The position numbers and the translations under genes are program-made. From Marinilactibacillus piezotolerans (GTDB lineage Bacteria; Bacillota; Bacilli; Lactobacillales; Carnobacteriaceae_A), in contig NZ_FOSJ01000001.1 in assembly GCF_900114235.1 (NCBI RefSeq), forward strand, positions 104,323 to 168,322: 64,000 nt of DNA, in the 5' to 3' direction. Positions 22,909-32,719 of the stretch are shown here, in pieces; position 1 is the first letter of the stretch; each line of letters begins with the position of its first letter. A model generated the notes under the pieces. The model did not search any database, was not told the origin of the DNA, and was given only the letters and a program-made list of their open reading frames with translations.

Positions 22909-23632
22909 TATGAGTCCTCCTGACGGTTGTGCCGATTGTTTCTCCTAAAGCTACACGTTTTATATTTCCTGTTTGGTTCAAATTGAATACGACTAACGGG
23001 ATATCATTATCCATGCTTAATGAAGAAGCTGTTGTGTCCATAACTTGAAGTGACTGATTGATAATTTCAAGATACGTAAGCTTTTCATATTTTACTGCAG
23101 TTTTATCAACATTAGGATCAGCAGAATAGATTCCATCTACGTTGTTTTTGGCCATCATGATTACATCAGCATTGATTTCTGCTGCGCGTAACGCAGCCGT
23201 AGTATCCGTTGAAAAATAAGGACTTCCAATTCCGCCGGCAAAAATTACGACTCGACCTTTTTCCAAATGTCTAATCGCTTTTCTACGAATATATGGTTCA
23301 GCTACTTGTCTCATTTCTATTGATGTTTGAACTCGTGTAGGGACACCAGTATTTTCCAGACAATCTTGTAAGGCTAGTGCATTCATAACGGTTGCGATCA
23401 TACCCATATAATCTGCTTGTGATCTTTCCATTCCCATTTCAGAACCTACGTGACCTCTCCAAATGTTTCCGCCACCAACAACAATAGCGATTTCAATACC
23501 AAGGTCATGAACATCTTTAATTTCTCTACAAATCTCATCAATAGTTGGAGGTTGAATACCAAACCCACTATCCCCGGCTAAAGCTTCTCCACTTAATTTC
23601 AGTATTATTCTCTTATATTTAGGCTCTGTCAT
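22901..23632 (-). CDS. pyrH: UMP kinase PyrH
   Basis: A 243-residue amino-acid-kinase-fold enzyme that phosphorylates UMP to UDP; it is hexameric and allosterically controlled. The N-terminal [12 protein letters not shown] and glycine-rich [10 protein letters not shown] motifs are present, with the [10 protein letters not shown] region. GGAGGG precedes the ATG. It is cotranscribed with frr and separated from tsf by a terminator. Confidence 0.97.
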   Translation of the reverse strand: MTEPKYKRIILKLSGEALAGDSGFGIQPPTIDEICREIKDVHDLGIEIAIVVGGGNIWRGHVGSEMGMERSQADYMGMIATVMNALALQDCLENTGVPTRVQTSIEMRQVAEPYIRRKAIRHLEKGRVVIFAGGIGSPYFSTDTTAALRAAEINADVIMMAKNNVDGIYSADPNVDKTAVKYEKLTYLEIINQSLQVMDTTASSLSMDNDIPLVVFNLNQTGNIKRVALGETIGTTVRRTHNE

Positions 23633-23725
23633 TTTGATTTCCCTCCATTAGTCATACAAATTTAGTTTACCATATTCCTTCATATAGTTCATTATAAAAA
23701 AGCGGTTTAGTATGTATTAGACTGT

Positions 23726-23758
23726 AAAAAAGGCAGGAACGTTAAAGATCACGTTCCC
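23726..23758 (-). terminator. Terminator of the rpsB-tsf operon
   Basis: GGAACG (23736-23741) pairs with CGTTCC (23752-23757). On the minus strand TGCC and TTTTTT follow. It lies 20 bp beyond the tsf stop. Confidence 0.8.
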
Positions 23759-23778
23759 ACCCAATTTAAAGACTAACT

Positions 23779-24663
23779 TTAATTCTTGCCTAATTGGCTT
23801 TGTACTTCAGCCGCAAAATCTTCAGAACGTTTTTCGATTCCTTCTCCAACCTCATAGCGGATAAATGACTTGACTGTTGCGCCATTTTCTTTTAGATATT
23901 GGCCAACAGTTTTATCTGAATCTTTAACATATGGTTGATCTACAAGACTAATTTCAGCTAACCATTTATTCAAGCGACCCTGAACCATTTTTTCTACAAT
24001 ATTGGCTGGTTTACCTTCATTTTTAGCTTGCTCAGATAATACACTTAATTCGTGATCACGTGTTTCTTGAGGAACTTCATCACGAGTAATGTATTTAGGA
24101 TTGATTGCAGCAATATGCATAGCAATATTACGTGCAACTTCTTCATTATCTGTTCCTTCAACTAATGCTAGTACAGTAATACGGCCACCCATATGTTCAT
24201 AGTCACCAAATACTTCACCGTCATTTTTTTCTAAAACTGCGAAACGACGTAAAGTAATTTTTTCTCCAATAGTTTGAGTAGCTTCAGTAATTACTGAACC
24301 AATCGTACCATCTTCCATTTTTACTTCAAGTGCTTCCTCAACTGAGGCAGGTTTGTTTTCAACGATTGTTTTAGAAATGTTTTTAACTAAGTTTTGGAAT
24401 TTTTCATTTTTAGAAACGAAATCTGTTTCAGAGTTGATTTCTGCAATTGCTGCAGAATTCCCTTTAGAATAAACGTTAGCTAAACCTTCAGCCGCAATAC
24501 GGTCTGCTTTTTTAGCTGCTTTAGATACACCTTTTTCGCGTAGGTAATCAACTGCTGCATCTAAATCTCCATCTGTTTCTACAAGTGCTTTCTTAGCGTC
24601 CATCATTCCAACGCCTGTTTTATCGCGCAACTCTTTTACTTGTGCTGCTTTAATGTTTGCCAA
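23779..24663 (-). CDS. tsf: Elongation factor Ts
   Basis: A 294-residue guanine-nucleotide exchange factor that recharges EF-Tu. The UBA-like N-terminal domain (VKELRDKTGVGMMDAKKAL) and the contact region SETDFVSKN are standard. The start codon is TTG (24661-24663), 7 nt after AGGAGG, unusual for a gene of such high expression. It is cotranscribed with rpsB. Confidence 0.97.
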   Translation of the reverse strand: MANIKAAQVKELRDKTGVGMMDAKKALVETDGDLDAAVDYLREKGVSKAAKKADRIAAEGLANVYSKGNSAAIAEINSETDFVSKNEKFQNLVKNISKTIVENKPASVEEALEVKMEDGTIGSVITEATQTIGEKITLRRFAVLEKNDGEVFGDYEHMGGRITVLALVEGTDNEEVARNIAMHIAAINPKYITRDEVPQETRDHELSVLSEQAKNEGKPANIVEKMVQGRLNKWLAEISLVDQPYVKDSDKTVGQYLKENGATVKSFIRYEVGEGIEKRSEDFAAEVQSQLGKN

Positions 24664-24714
24664 TGTAATTCCTCCTAATCGAAATGTAAAGAACTTTAAA
24701 CATAGTTCTTAAAA

Positions 24715-25473
24715 TTATTCATTGTCGCCTTCTACAACTTCAACAATTTTATCAAGTGAATCAGATTTAACTTCTTCTTCAAATCCTTCTTCACCTTGGT
24801 TTCCTTCAATTACAGCATCTGCAATAGTTTTAGTTAATAGTTTAACTGCACGAATTGCATCATCATTTGAAGGGATGATTACATCGATTTCATCTGGATC
24901 ACAGTTTGTATCCACCATAGCAACGATTGGGATATTCAATTTTTGAGCTTCTTTAACTGCAATATGCTCTTTACGAGGGTCGACGACGAACAATACATCT
25001 GGACGTTTAGGCATATCTTTGATTCCGCCTAAGAATTTTTCTAAGCGGTCACGTTCTTTAATTAAGATTCCTACTTCTTTTTTAGGAAGAACTTCAAAAG
25101 TTCCATCTTCTTCCATTTTTTCAAGTTCTTTTAATCGAGTAATACGTTTTTGAATTGTATCCCAGTTAGTAAGTGTTCCACCTAACCAACGGTGATTGAT
25201 GAAGTAAGCGCCCGCTCTGATTGCTTCTTCTTTAATAGCATCTTGAGCTTGTTTTTTAGTTCCTACAAAAAGAACTGTTCCACCATCTTCAGCGATTTCA
25301 CGAACGTAATTGTAAGCTTGATCGATCATACGAACTGTTTTTTGCAAGTCGATGATATAAATTCCGTTTCTTTCTGTAAAGATATAACGCTTCATTTTTG
25401 GATTCCAACGACGTGTCTGATGTCCAAAATGAACTCCTGATTCTAATAGTTGTTTCATTGATACTACTGCCAT
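24715..25473 (-). CDS. rpsB: 30S ribosomal protein S2
   Basis: A 252-residue small-subunit protein. The N-terminus contains [19 protein letters not shown] and the middle has [21 protein letters not shown] and [12 protein letters not shown], all diagnostic. GGAGG precedes the ATG. The operon has its own near-consensus promoter and a leader of about 120 nt that may be an autoregulatory structure. Confidence 0.98.
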   Translation of the reverse strand: MAVVSMKQLLESGVHFGHQTRRWNPKMKRYIFTERNGIYIIDLQKTVRMIDQAYNYVREIAEDGGTVLFVGTKKQAQDAIKEEAIRAGAYFINHRWLGGTLTNWDTIQKRITRLKELEKMEEDGTFEVLPKKEVGILIKERDRLEKFLGGIKDMPKRPDVLFVVDPRKEHIAVKEAQKLNIPIVAMVDTNCDPDEIDVIIPSNDDAIRAVKLLTKTIADAVIEGNQGEEGFEEEVKSDSLDKIVEVVEGDNE

Positions 25474-25595
25474 TTGTACATTCCTCCATTATGGTTTTTT
25501 TCCGCCCTTACTTTCACTTGTATGAAGACTCCATGGCTACAGAGCACCTTTCACTACATCCAGTAAAGTGTGAAATTAGTGTATTTTTACACCGC
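25474..25595 (-). promoter_or_regulatory. Structured 5' leader of rpsB, possible S2-responsive element
   Basis: From the transcription start near 25594 to the ATG the leader can form a GTGTA/TACAC hairpin and a TTTCAC/GTGAAA hairpin. It also contains two copies of AGTGAAAG, one of which could pair elsewhere. Ribosomal-protein leaders with autoregulation are known for rpsB in several bacteria. Its identity here is inference from position and length. Confidence 0.45.
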
Positions 25596-25600
25596 CTTTA

Positions 25601-25629
25601 ATTATACATAATCAAGTCCTAAATAGCAA
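25601..25629 (-). promoter_or_regulatory. rpsB-tsf promoter
   Basis: On the minus strand TTGCTA (25624-25629), a 17-nt spacer and a perfect TATAAT (25601-25606). Confidence 0.8.
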
Positions 25630-25711
25630 ATTTTTTTTAAAAACTTGCTTCTTTCTTTTGATTATCGCATAATTATAAAGATTGAAAATTTAATTAAGGA
25701 AGTGTCAATAC

Positions 25712-26302
25712 GTGTTTTTTTCTTTTGTTAGAGGATTCATTCGAATTCTTATCTATATTTTTAATGGAAAACCAAAATATATTAATCAAGAAAAATTACC
25801 CAAAGATGAGACCTATGTCCTAATTGCACCACACAGATCATTGATTGATCCAGTTTTTATCGTTTTAGCTGCTAGTCCTCGACAGTTTTGTTTTATGGCT
25901 AAAAAGGAATTATTTAACAATAAAATATTCGGATGGTTCATCACTAAAATGAATGCATTTCCAGTAGATCGTGATAATCCAAAACCTAGCGCCATAAAAA
26001 AACCAATCAAAATCTTAAAAGAAAACAAACTTAGTTTAGTAATTTTCCCTTCCGGTACAAGACATTCTCAAGAATTAAAGGGCGGAGCAGTTACAATCGC
26101 TAGAGTAAGCAATCGTCAGATTGTTCCTGTTGTTTATGAGGGAGCTTATACGATCAAGGATATTTTCAAACGTAAAAAAGCAACTGTAAAAATCGGAGAC
26201 CCTTTTTATGTTGAAAGAAAAATCGAGGGTATCGAAGACGTGAATCAGTACTACTCAGATAAAATCCAAACTGCTTTTGAAGAGTTGGAACAATTGAAGT
26301 AA
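25712..26302 (+). CDS. plsC: 1-acyl-sn-glycerol-3-phosphate acyltransferase (PlsC family)
   Basis: A 196-residue lysophosphatidic acid acyltransferase. The catalytic HX4D is HRSLID at 41-46. The second block FPSGTRHS corresponds to the usual EGTRS substrate-binding motif, and a hydrophobic N-terminal segment anchors it to the membrane. The start is GTG about 8 nt after AAGGAAGTG. It is one of four plus-strand genes and is divergent from rpsB. Phosphatidic acid from this enzyme would feed CdsA (20369-21151). Confidence 0.88.
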   Translation: MFFSFVRGFIRILIYIFNGKPKYINQEKLPKDETYVLIAPHRSLIDPVFIVLAASPRQFCFMAKKELFNNKIFGWFITKMNAFPVDRDNPKPSAIKKPIKILKENKLSLVIFPSGTRHSQELKGGAVTIARVSNRQIVPVVYEGAYTIKDIFKRKKATVKIGDPFYVERKIEGIEDVNQYYSDKIQTAFEELEQLK

Positions 26303-26323
26303 TTCAACACTATTTTATAGATA

Positions 26324-26361
26324 GAAAAGTGGACGGTCTATTATGACCGCCCACTTTTTTT
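26324..26361. terminator. Bidirectional terminator between plsC and the ABC exporter genes
   Basis: AAAAGTGG-CGGTC pairs with GACCG-CCACTTTT. The tail is TTTTTTTATTT on the plus strand and TTTTCT on the minus strand. It serves two convergent transcripts. Confidence 0.88.
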
Positions 26362-28150
26362 ATTTGGTCTGTAATCCTATATTCTGCAATTCATACATAT
26401 CTTTGTATTTACCACCATTAGAAATCAATTCGTCATGTGTTCCACGCTCGATAATTCTTCCATTATCTAATACTAAGATCTGGTCAGCATCACGAATCGT
26501 TGAAAGTCTATGAGCAATCGCTACTGTAGTGCGGCCTTTTCTCATTCTATTCAGACCCTCTTGGATAAGCGTTTCTGTTTCAGTATCAATATTGGCAGTT
26601 GCTTCATCCAAAATCAGTATCTTAGGATCTCTAACTATTGTACTTGCAAAAGAAATCAGCTGTTTTTGTCCGCTAGAGAAACTTGCTCCGCGTTCAACTA
26701 CCCTTGCATCATATTCTCCTGGCAAGTCTTCAATAAACTGATCGGCTTGAACAAATTTTGCAGCTTGAATAATCTCACGATCGTTTATTTCGTCATTTTT
26801 AATTCTAATGTTATCTTTTATAGTGCCATAGAATAAGAAAGAATCCTGTAGAACTAGTCCTGTTTTTCTTCTTAACTCTCTCATAGGGTAATCTTTTATA
26901 GATCTACCGTCGATTATAACTTCACCTTTTTGGAAATCATAGAATCGCATAAGAACATTTATTATTGAAGATTTCCCACTACCTGTATGCCCTACTAGGG
27001 CAACAGTTTCTCCAGGATTTACAGTAAAATTAATATTCTTCAATACGTCAGATTTTCCATCATAAGAGAAAGTTACATTTTTAAATTCAATTTTCCCGAT
27101 CTCAATTTGTGCCCCCGGTATATCATTTTGTTCAGGAGCATACTCTTCATTATCCATTACTTTTAGAATACGACTACTTGAAACTATACCGTCTTGGAAC
27201 AAGCTCAAACTATCCATTAATCTTGTCAAAGGCCTGAAAAAATCATTTGCATAAGAAGTAAAAGCATAGATAATTCCTACTTCAACAGGACTACTTAAAG
27301 CATTTACTCCAAAAATTGCCAATATCAGAACAACTGCAACTGTATATAAGAAGTTAATGATCGGGCTTAGTAAAATTGCATTGATTCTTACCATTGAATA
27401 TCTTGAATCAAAATAAGAACGATTTGTTTCTTCAAATTCTTTCTGTAAGCGTCTTTCTTGTCTAAATTGTTGTATGATAGACATCCCATTAATTGTTTCA
27501 GCCAGCTTTGTATTCAGCGAACTCAACTTCGACTTCATATCAACGTATGTCTTAGAACTATATACTTGATAAAACCTTATTACTATCAGCAAAATTGGTG
27601 CAAAGAGTAGAATCCATACTGCAACTGAAGCATCCAGATAAAACATGGCACTTAATGAAATAACTACACCAAATACTCCTTGCATAATCGTTAGAAAAAC
27701 ATTCCAGAAGTCTTTCATAGCTTCTGTATCATTTGTTGCTCTAGTAATAATCCACCCTGTTGAAGTCTGATCAAAAAATCTCATGCCTAAACTGTGAAGT
27801 TTTGTATAGAGATTCTCACGAATGTTTTTAACTGTTTTCTCCGATGCCATATTAAAGATATACAGTTCACAGTACCAGACAATCATTCGAATCAATGTTA
27901 CTCCAAAATGAAGTGATGCAAAAAATAGAATAGTTCTAAAAGTAACACCTCCAGGAGTTAAATGATCATCAATAAATATCTGAATAATCCTTGGCAAGAT
28001 TGCATTTATGATTGCAAGTAATATACTGAAAATAATAGCTGCAGTAAACTCCTTCCTATACGGATGAGCAAATTTCATAATTCTTTTCAGTATATGCATC
28101 TGCTGTTTGAAAGGAATGGATCGATCTTTTATGATTTCAGGTTGTTCCAT
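26360..28150 (-). CDS. ABC exporter half-transporter, catalytically competent partner (EfrB/LmrD type)
   Basis: A 596-residue protein with six N-terminal membrane helices (about 35-330) and a C-terminal nucleotide-binding domain. Walker A is GHTGSGKSS and Walker B is ILILDEATA with the catalytic Glu. The signature is the non-canonical FSSGQ, and the H-loop AHR is present. Its ATG overlaps the stop of the upstream half-transporter by 1 nt (TAATG), so the two are made together. Such heterodimers (LmrCD, EfrAB, BmrCD) export drugs or peptides; the substrate here is unknown. Confidence 0.9.
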   Translation of the reverse strand: MEQPEIIKDRSIPFKQQMHILKRIMKFAHPYRKEFTAAIIFSILLAIINAILPRIIQIFIDDHLTPGGVTFRTILFFASLHFGVTLIRMIVWYCELYIFNMASEKTVKNIRENLYTKLHSLGMRFFDQTSTGWIITRATNDTEAMKDFWNVFLTIMQGVFGVVISLSAMFYLDASVAVWILLFAPILLIVIRFYQVYSSKTYVDMKSKLSSLNTKLAETINGMSIIQQFRQERRLQKEFEETNRSYFDSRYSMVRINAILLSPIINFLYTVAVVLILAIFGVNALSSPVEVGIIYAFTSYANDFFRPLTRLMDSLSLFQDGIVSSSRILKVMDNEEYAPEQNDIPGAQIEIGKIEFKNVTFSYDGKSDVLKNINFTVNPGETVALVGHTGSGKSSIINVLMRFYDFQKGEVIIDGRSIKDYPMRELRRKTGLVLQDSFLFYGTIKDNIRIKNDEINDREIIQAAKFVQADQFIEDLPGEYDARVVERGASFSSGQKQLISFASTIVRDPKILILDEATANIDTETETLIQEGLNRMRKGRTTVAIAHRLSTIRDADQILVLDNGRIIERGTHDELISNGGKYKDMYELQNIGLQTK

Positions 28151-29901
28151 TATTCATCCTCTCCTTCCAGTTTCTGCTCTAATTGTTGCTGACGATACAT
28201 ATCTTTATACCATCCACCAAGTTTTAATAATTGTTCATGCGTTCCACGTTCTACAATTGTACCATCTTCAACTACAATAATTTCTTCTGCATGCATTACA
28301 GAACTAATTCGGTGAGCTGCGATAATTGTTGTCTGTTTTTGTCTTTTTTCTTTCAATCCGGATAGAATGCTTTCTTCCGTTTTAGCATCTACTGCTGACA
28401 ATGAGTCATCCAGTATCATTAACTCAGGATTAGTAATGATTGATCTGGCAATTGAGATTCTTTGTTTCTGTCCTCCAGATAAAGATACGCCTCGTTCACC
28501 AACTTGTGTATCGTAACCATTTGGCAGATTCAAAATATCGTCATGAATATCAGCTAAGCGAGCTGCTGCTTCTACTTCTTCTTGTGGTAAACTCGGATCG
28601 GCAAAACGAATATTATCTCTAATTGTTGTTGAGAATAAGTAGTTGTCCTGAGGAACATATCCAATATGTTTTAGCAGTGCATCTAACGTATAGTCTCTTA
28701 TATCATGACCTCCATATTGAACATCTCCTTTATAATGATCATATTCTCTAAGCAGCAACTTAAGAATGGTCGTTTTTCCAGCACCAGTCTTACCAACGAT
28801 TCCCAGAGTGTGTCCTGCTTTCAGGCTGAAACGAACATCATGTAAAGTCGTAACTTCATCCTCTGGATAAGAGAATTTTTTGATAAAAAACTCTAGATCG
28901 CCATTTACAGGAGTCTCAATTGAACCTTTTCTTTCAACAATTGAAGATTCTTCTCGTAATAGATTTTCGATTCTATCATAACTAGCCGAACCTCTTTCAA
29001 TAATATTGAAGAGTCGTCCAATCGCAAACATTGGCCATACCAGCATACCGATATAGTTAATAAAAGTAACAAAGTCTCCTATACTAATCTCGTTTTCTGT
29101 TATCAATAACCCACCAACAAGAATGGTCAAAAAGTACGATACCCCCATAATTAAAGTAATAGCAGGATCAAATAATGAATCTATTTTATATACTAGTCTA
29201 TTTTTTGCCACCACATTTGCTGTCTGTTCTTTAAATTCTTCAACATCTTCTTTCTCTTGTCCAAACGTTTTTAAAACTTTAATTCCTTGAATACTTTCTT
29301 GAACTTTATCATTCAATTGAGAAAATGATGCTTGAGCATCTCTAAATCTCATATGAAGTTTTCGACCTAATACTCTAGATGTAATAGCTAAGAGTGGTAA
29401 AGGAAAAACTGCAATTAAAGTCAGTCTCCAGTCAACAACAAACATCATCGCCAAGAGTGTAGTCAATCCTACACTAATAGCATCAGCCATTGTAAGAATG
29501 CCGCCTCCAGCAACCATTCTTAAGCCTCTTAAGTCATTTGTAGCATGAGCCATTAAATCTCCGGCACGATATTTTTGAAAAAACTGATTATCCATATTTG
29601 TAAAATGATTATATAATTGCTTTCTTACTGTTTGTTCTAATTTCGCAGCATTTCCCCAGATTCTCATTCGCCATATATATCTAAAGATATATTGAAGCAA
29701 AGCTGATACGAGTAAAATACTTAGCCAGAAAGTCAAAGACTTAGAAGTGATACTATCTGTTTCGATTTCATCTACTACTATTCCGATTATTCTAGGGGGA
29801 ATAAGTTGAAGAAGTGCAACAACTACCAACGAGAATATTCCTAACATATATGACTTTTTTTCTTTGAGGAAAAACCAACTCAACCGTTTAAATATGTCCA
29901 T
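28150..29901 (-). CDS. ABC exporter half-transporter, degenerate-site partner (EfrA/LmrC type)
   Basis: A 583-residue protein with six membrane helices and a C-terminal nucleotide-binding domain. Walker A is GKTGAGKTT and the canonical signature LSGGQ is present. Walker B is LMILDDSLS, with Asp in place of the catalytic Glu. Together with FSSGQ in its partner this makes one of the two ATP sites of the heterodimer degenerate, the hallmark of LmrCD/BmrCD-type exporters. AGGAG precedes the ATG. The promoter contains a perfect 21-bp palindrome. Confidence 0.9.
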   Translation of the reverse strand: MDIFKRLSWFFLKEKKSYMLGIFSLVVVALLQLIPPRIIGIVVDEIETDSITSKSLTFWLSILLVSALLQYIFRYIWRMRIWGNAAKLEQTVRKQLYNHFTNMDNQFFQKYRAGDLMAHATNDLRGLRMVAGGGILTMADAISVGLTTLLAMMFVVDWRLTLIAVFPLPLLAITSRVLGRKLHMRFRDAQASFSQLNDKVQESIQGIKVLKTFGQEKEDVEEFKEQTANVVAKNRLVYKIDSLFDPAITLIMGVSYFLTILVGGLLITENEISIGDFVTFINYIGMLVWPMFAIGRLFNIIERGSASYDRIENLLREESSIVERKGSIETPVNGDLEFFIKKFSYPEDEVTTLHDVRFSLKAGHTLGIVGKTGAGKTTILKLLLREYDHYKGDVQYGGHDIRDYTLDALLKHIGYVPQDNYLFSTTIRDNIRFADPSLPQEEVEAAARLADIHDDILNLPNGYDTQVGERGVSLSGGQKQRISIARSIITNPELMILDDSLSAVDAKTEESILSGLKEKRQKQTTIIAAHRISSVMHAEEIIVVEDGTIVERGTHEQLLKLGGWYKDMYRQQQLEQKLEGEDE

Positions 29902-29951
29902 GTATTTTTCTCCTATTTTTATTTTTTATAACTTTATTAAAAATATAACTG

Positions 29952-29980
29952 ATTATGACACAGTGTCATAATGTTGTAAA
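29952..29980 (-). promoter_or_regulatory. ABC exporter promoter overlapped by a 21-bp palindromic operator
   Basis: On the minus strand TTTACA (29975-29980), a 17-nt spacer and CATAAT (29952-29957). A perfect palindrome spans 29952-29972: ATTATGACAC, one central base, GTGTCATAAT. It covers the -10 and most of the spacer. A dimeric repressor of TetR, PadR or MarR type is the likely ligand; its gene is not in this window. Confidence 0.75.
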
Positions 29981-29982
29981 AG

Positions 29983-30012
29983 AAAACGGGCAAAAATTTG
30001 CCCGTTTTTTTT
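29983..30012 (-). terminator. Terminator after yneF
   Basis: AAAACGGGCAAA pairs with TTTGCCCGTTTT over 12 bp; the top A-U pairs probably open to form the loop. CTTTTA follows on the minus strand and TTTTTTTT on the plus strand. It lies immediately ahead of the exporter -35. Confidence 0.8.
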
Positions 30013-30063
30013 GTTAATTATTAAATTATCAACTACATATACTTGCTAGTCAACTGATACCTA

Positions 30064-30303
30064 CTACTTCTTCGCATTATTTTTTTTCTTTTGCTGAGAT
30101 TTCATCTGACTCATCATTTGATTAATTTTTCTTTCAGATGGTTTTTGTCCCATTTGCAGCATCATCATACGAAGCATATTCTCATCGATCGGTGGATTTT
30201 TCTCGAAATAATCCATCATGTATTTTCTCGAAATGAAGAATCCTCCAACTAATCCTCCGATAAGTGCTACAATAACTAAAATAATCCAGCCCCATGTTGG
30301 CAT
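30064..30303 (-). CDS. yneF: YneF family protein (UPF0154)
   Basis: A 79-residue protein with a single N-terminal membrane segment ([20 protein letters not shown]), then the family core ENPPI-like [11 protein letters not shown]...[14 protein letters not shown] and a Lys-rich tail. The function is not established. An upstream in-frame extension exists, but the ATG at 30303 has GGAGAGGAG ahead and gives the family start. The location downstream of tkt matches Bacillus (ynzC-tkt-sirA-yneF), with sirA absent here. Confidence 0.9.
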   Translation of the reverse strand: MPTWGWIILVIVALIGGLVGGFFISRKYMMDYFEKNPPIDENMLRMMMLQMGQKPSERKINQMMSQMKSQQKKKNNAKK

Positions 30304-30485
30304 ATTTTCACTCCTCTCCAATTTTCTAGTTAATATAGAATCAATATATATAAACATCGTTTTTAATTGAAACGAAAGCACATATCCCCAATTCTAATTA
30401 CTCACTCGATTATTTTACACAACTTTTATATAAAAATAAACCTAAAGTGTGGTTTTTGCTTATTTTATTTAAAACAATAGAGAAA

Positions 30486-30593
30486 AGCAGTGAATTTTAC
30501 AGTTATTAAAGTGAATGAGGGCAAATAACCCACGAGTGCTCCATTCAGAATAATAGACTATAATATTCACTGCTAGAATCCTCAGTTATTCTG
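30486..30593 (-). other. Interleaved-helix RNA element between tkt and yneF
   Basis: Two perfect helices cross each other: AGCAGTGAAT (30486-30495) with ATTCACTGCT (30565-30574), and CAGAATAA (30546-30553) with TTATTCTG (30586-30593). Within the first loop, GAATG (30513-30517) can pair with CATTC (30542-30546), with GGG/CCC inside it. On the minus strand the 10-bp helix ends in GCTTTTCTC, so it may act as the tkt terminator. The arrangement allows either a pseudoknot or a switch between two folds. The rest of the 295-bp gap (30304-30598) is AT-rich with no other gene seen. Confidence 0.55.
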
Positions 30594-30598
30594 CGACC

Positions 30599-32596
30599 TT
30601 AATTTAAAGATAAATAAGTTTTTACTACATTATCTGTTGTAAAACCATATTCTTCTACTACAGATGATCCATTTCCACTTGCTCCAAACTTATCGATAGA
30701 CAAGCTTGCACCTTTAATACCAGTGTAACGGTCCCATCCGAAGGATGATCCCATTTCGATTGATACACGTTTCGTAACGCTTGATGGTAAAACAGTTTCT
30801 TTATATTCAGCTGATTGCAAGTCAAATAGATCTTGGCTTGGCATAGATACTACTGAAACATCTTTTCCTTGAGCCTTCAGTTCTTTTTGAGCTGAAATAG
30901 CAAGAGAAACTTCTGAACCAGTAGCAATCAAAATACCTTCTGGCGTTTTCCCTTCAGATGGTGAAATTACATAAGCACCATTCTTCACGTTATCTCTAGC
31001 CAAAGTAGCTGAGTTGCTCAATACTGGTAAGTTCTGACGAGTCAATACTAACATTGTTGGTTTATCCGTTGATTTAAGAGCGATTTCCCATGCTGCAGCA
31101 ACTTCATTTCCATCGGCAGGTCTAATTAAAGAAAGGTTATGCATGCCTCTGAAACTTGAGATTTGCTCTACAGGTTCGTGAGTTGGTCCATCTTCTCCAA
31201 CTGCAATTGAATCATGAGTCAGTACATAAATAGCTGGAATTTTAGATAAAGCAGCTAAACGAACAGCTGGACGCAGATAATCACTAAATACAAAGAACGT
31301 TCCTACATAAGATTTCGTTCCACCATGCAACAAGATGCCGTTAAGAGCAGCAGCCATAGCAAATTCGCGAACCCCATACCAGATATTTCTTCCTTCATAA
31401 TGACCTGGCTGGAAATCAGACTGGTCTTTCATCATTGTATTATTAGACCCTGAAAGATCTGCTGAACCACCCCACAGATTAGGAATCGATTGTGATAAAG
31501 CATTTAATACTTCTCCACTTGTTGCACGAGTAGCAGCGCCTTTATCTTCTTCTGAATAAACAGGTAAATGTTCATCCCAATTTTCAGGAAGTTCTCCACT
31601 TAAAGCTAAACTGAACTTTTCTGCCAATTCGGAGTGTGATTCTTTATATTCCACAAGCAGTTTATTCCATTCTTCTTCAGCCTTTATTCCTTTATCAACA
31701 ATCTGTTCTTTAAATCTTGCAGCAACTTCTTCAGGAACGAAGAAATCTTCGCCTTCCCATCCATATGCTTTTTTAGCAGCAGTAACACCCTCAGGTCCCA
31801 AAGGAGCTCCGTGAACTGTATGAGTTCCTGCATTAGGAGCTCCAAAACCGATAACTGTCTTAACTTCAATTAATGTTGGTTTATCTTTCGTTTCTTTAGC
31901 AGCGGTAATTGCTTTATCTATTGCATCGAGATCATTTCCGTCTTCTACTAGAATGTGTTCCCATCCGTATGCTTCAAAACGTTTTCCTACATCTTCAGTA
32001 AATGCTTTAGAGGTCGGACCATCTAGTGATATATCGTTAGAATCATACAGCATAATCATTTTACCCAATTTCAAATGACCCGCTAGAGAAGCTGCTTCTT
32101 GTGATACCCCTTCCATCAAATCACCATCACCGCACAAAGCGTAAGTATAATGATCGACAACATTAAAGTTTTCTTTATTATAAGTTGCTGCAAGATGTGC
32201 TTCAGCCATTGCCATTCCTACAGCATTTGCAACACCTTGTCCCAGAGGGCCAGTAGTAGCTTCTACACCATCAGTTACATGAACTTCAGGGTGTCCTGGT
32301 GTGCGACTTTCTAATTGACGGAAATTTTTCAGATCCTCAATACTTACATCATAACCTGATAAGTGCAAGAGGCTGTACAGTAACATAGACCCATGTCCTG
32401 CTGACAAAATAAAACGGTCGCGGTCAAACCATTTTGTATTTTTAGGATTGACGTTTAAATGACGAGTCCAGAGGGTATAGGCCATTGGTGCAGCCCCCAT
32501 CGGTAATCCTGGATGACCTGAGTTTGCCTTTTGAACTCCATCAATACTTAGAGTTCGAATTGTATCTACTGCCATTTGATCAGTTTTATCAAACAA
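30599..32596 (-). CDS. tkt: Transketolase
   Basis: A 665-residue thiamine-diphosphate enzyme of the pentose phosphate pathway that transfers two-carbon ketol units. The N-terminal domain has [18 protein letters not shown] and the TPP motif GDGDLMEG. The pyrimidine domain has [11 protein letters not shown] and [15 protein letters not shown]. The start is TTG at 32596 with AAGGAA about 9 nt ahead, and gives the standard MFDKTDQ start. It has its own promoter at 32642-32670. Confidence 0.97.
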   Translation of the reverse strand: MFDKTDQMAVDTIRTLSIDGVQKANSGHPGLPMGAAPMAYTLWTRHLNVNPKNTKWFDRDRFILSAGHGSMLLYSLLHLSGYDVSIEDLKNFRQLESRTPGHPEVHVTDGVEATTGPLGQGVANAVGMAMAEAHLAATYNKENFNVVDHYTYALCGDGDLMEGVSQEAASLAGHLKLGKMIMLYDSNDISLDGPTSKAFTEDVGKRFEAYGWEHILVEDGNDLDAIDKAITAAKETKDKPTLIEVKTVIGFGAPNAGTHTVHGAPLGPEGVTAAKKAYGWEGEDFFVPEEVAARFKEQIVDKGIKAEEEWNKLLVEYKESHSELAEKFSLALSGELPENWDEHLPVYSEEDKGAATRATSGEVLNALSQSIPNLWGGSADLSGSNNTMMKDQSDFQPGHYEGRNIWYGVREFAMAAALNGILLHGGTKSYVGTFFVFSDYLRPAVRLAALSKIPAIYVLTHDSIAVGEDGPTHEPVEQISSFRGMHNLSLIRPADGNEVAAAWEIALKSTDKPTMLVLTRQNLPVLSNSATLARDNVKNGAYVISPSEGKTPEGILIATGSEVSLAISAQKELKAQGKDVSVVSMPSQDLFDLQSAEYKETVLPSSVTKRVSIEMGSSFGWDRYTGIKGASLSIDKFGASGNGSSVVEEYGFTTDNVVKTYLSLN

Positions 32597-32641
32597 GTAT
32601 ATTCATTCCTTCCTATTGCTAAAATGTTAACGCTCTTAGTC

Positions 32642-32670
32642 ATTGTACTATCTAAATCAGTTTTTTTCAA
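32642..32670 (-). promoter_or_regulatory. tkt promoter
   Basis: On the minus strand TTGAAA (32665-32670), a 17-nt spacer and TACAAT (32642-32647), about 45 bp upstream of the TTG start. Confidence 0.75.
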
Positions 32671-32719
32671 CGCTTTCATAAGCTGTGACTCACTTAAATC
32701 ATATAAAATCAGTACTTTT

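Noticed and set aside
30304..30598. Possible known small RNA (6S, SRP or tmRNA) in the tkt-yneF gap
   Set aside because: None of the conserved motifs of these RNAs are present; reported only as a structured element.
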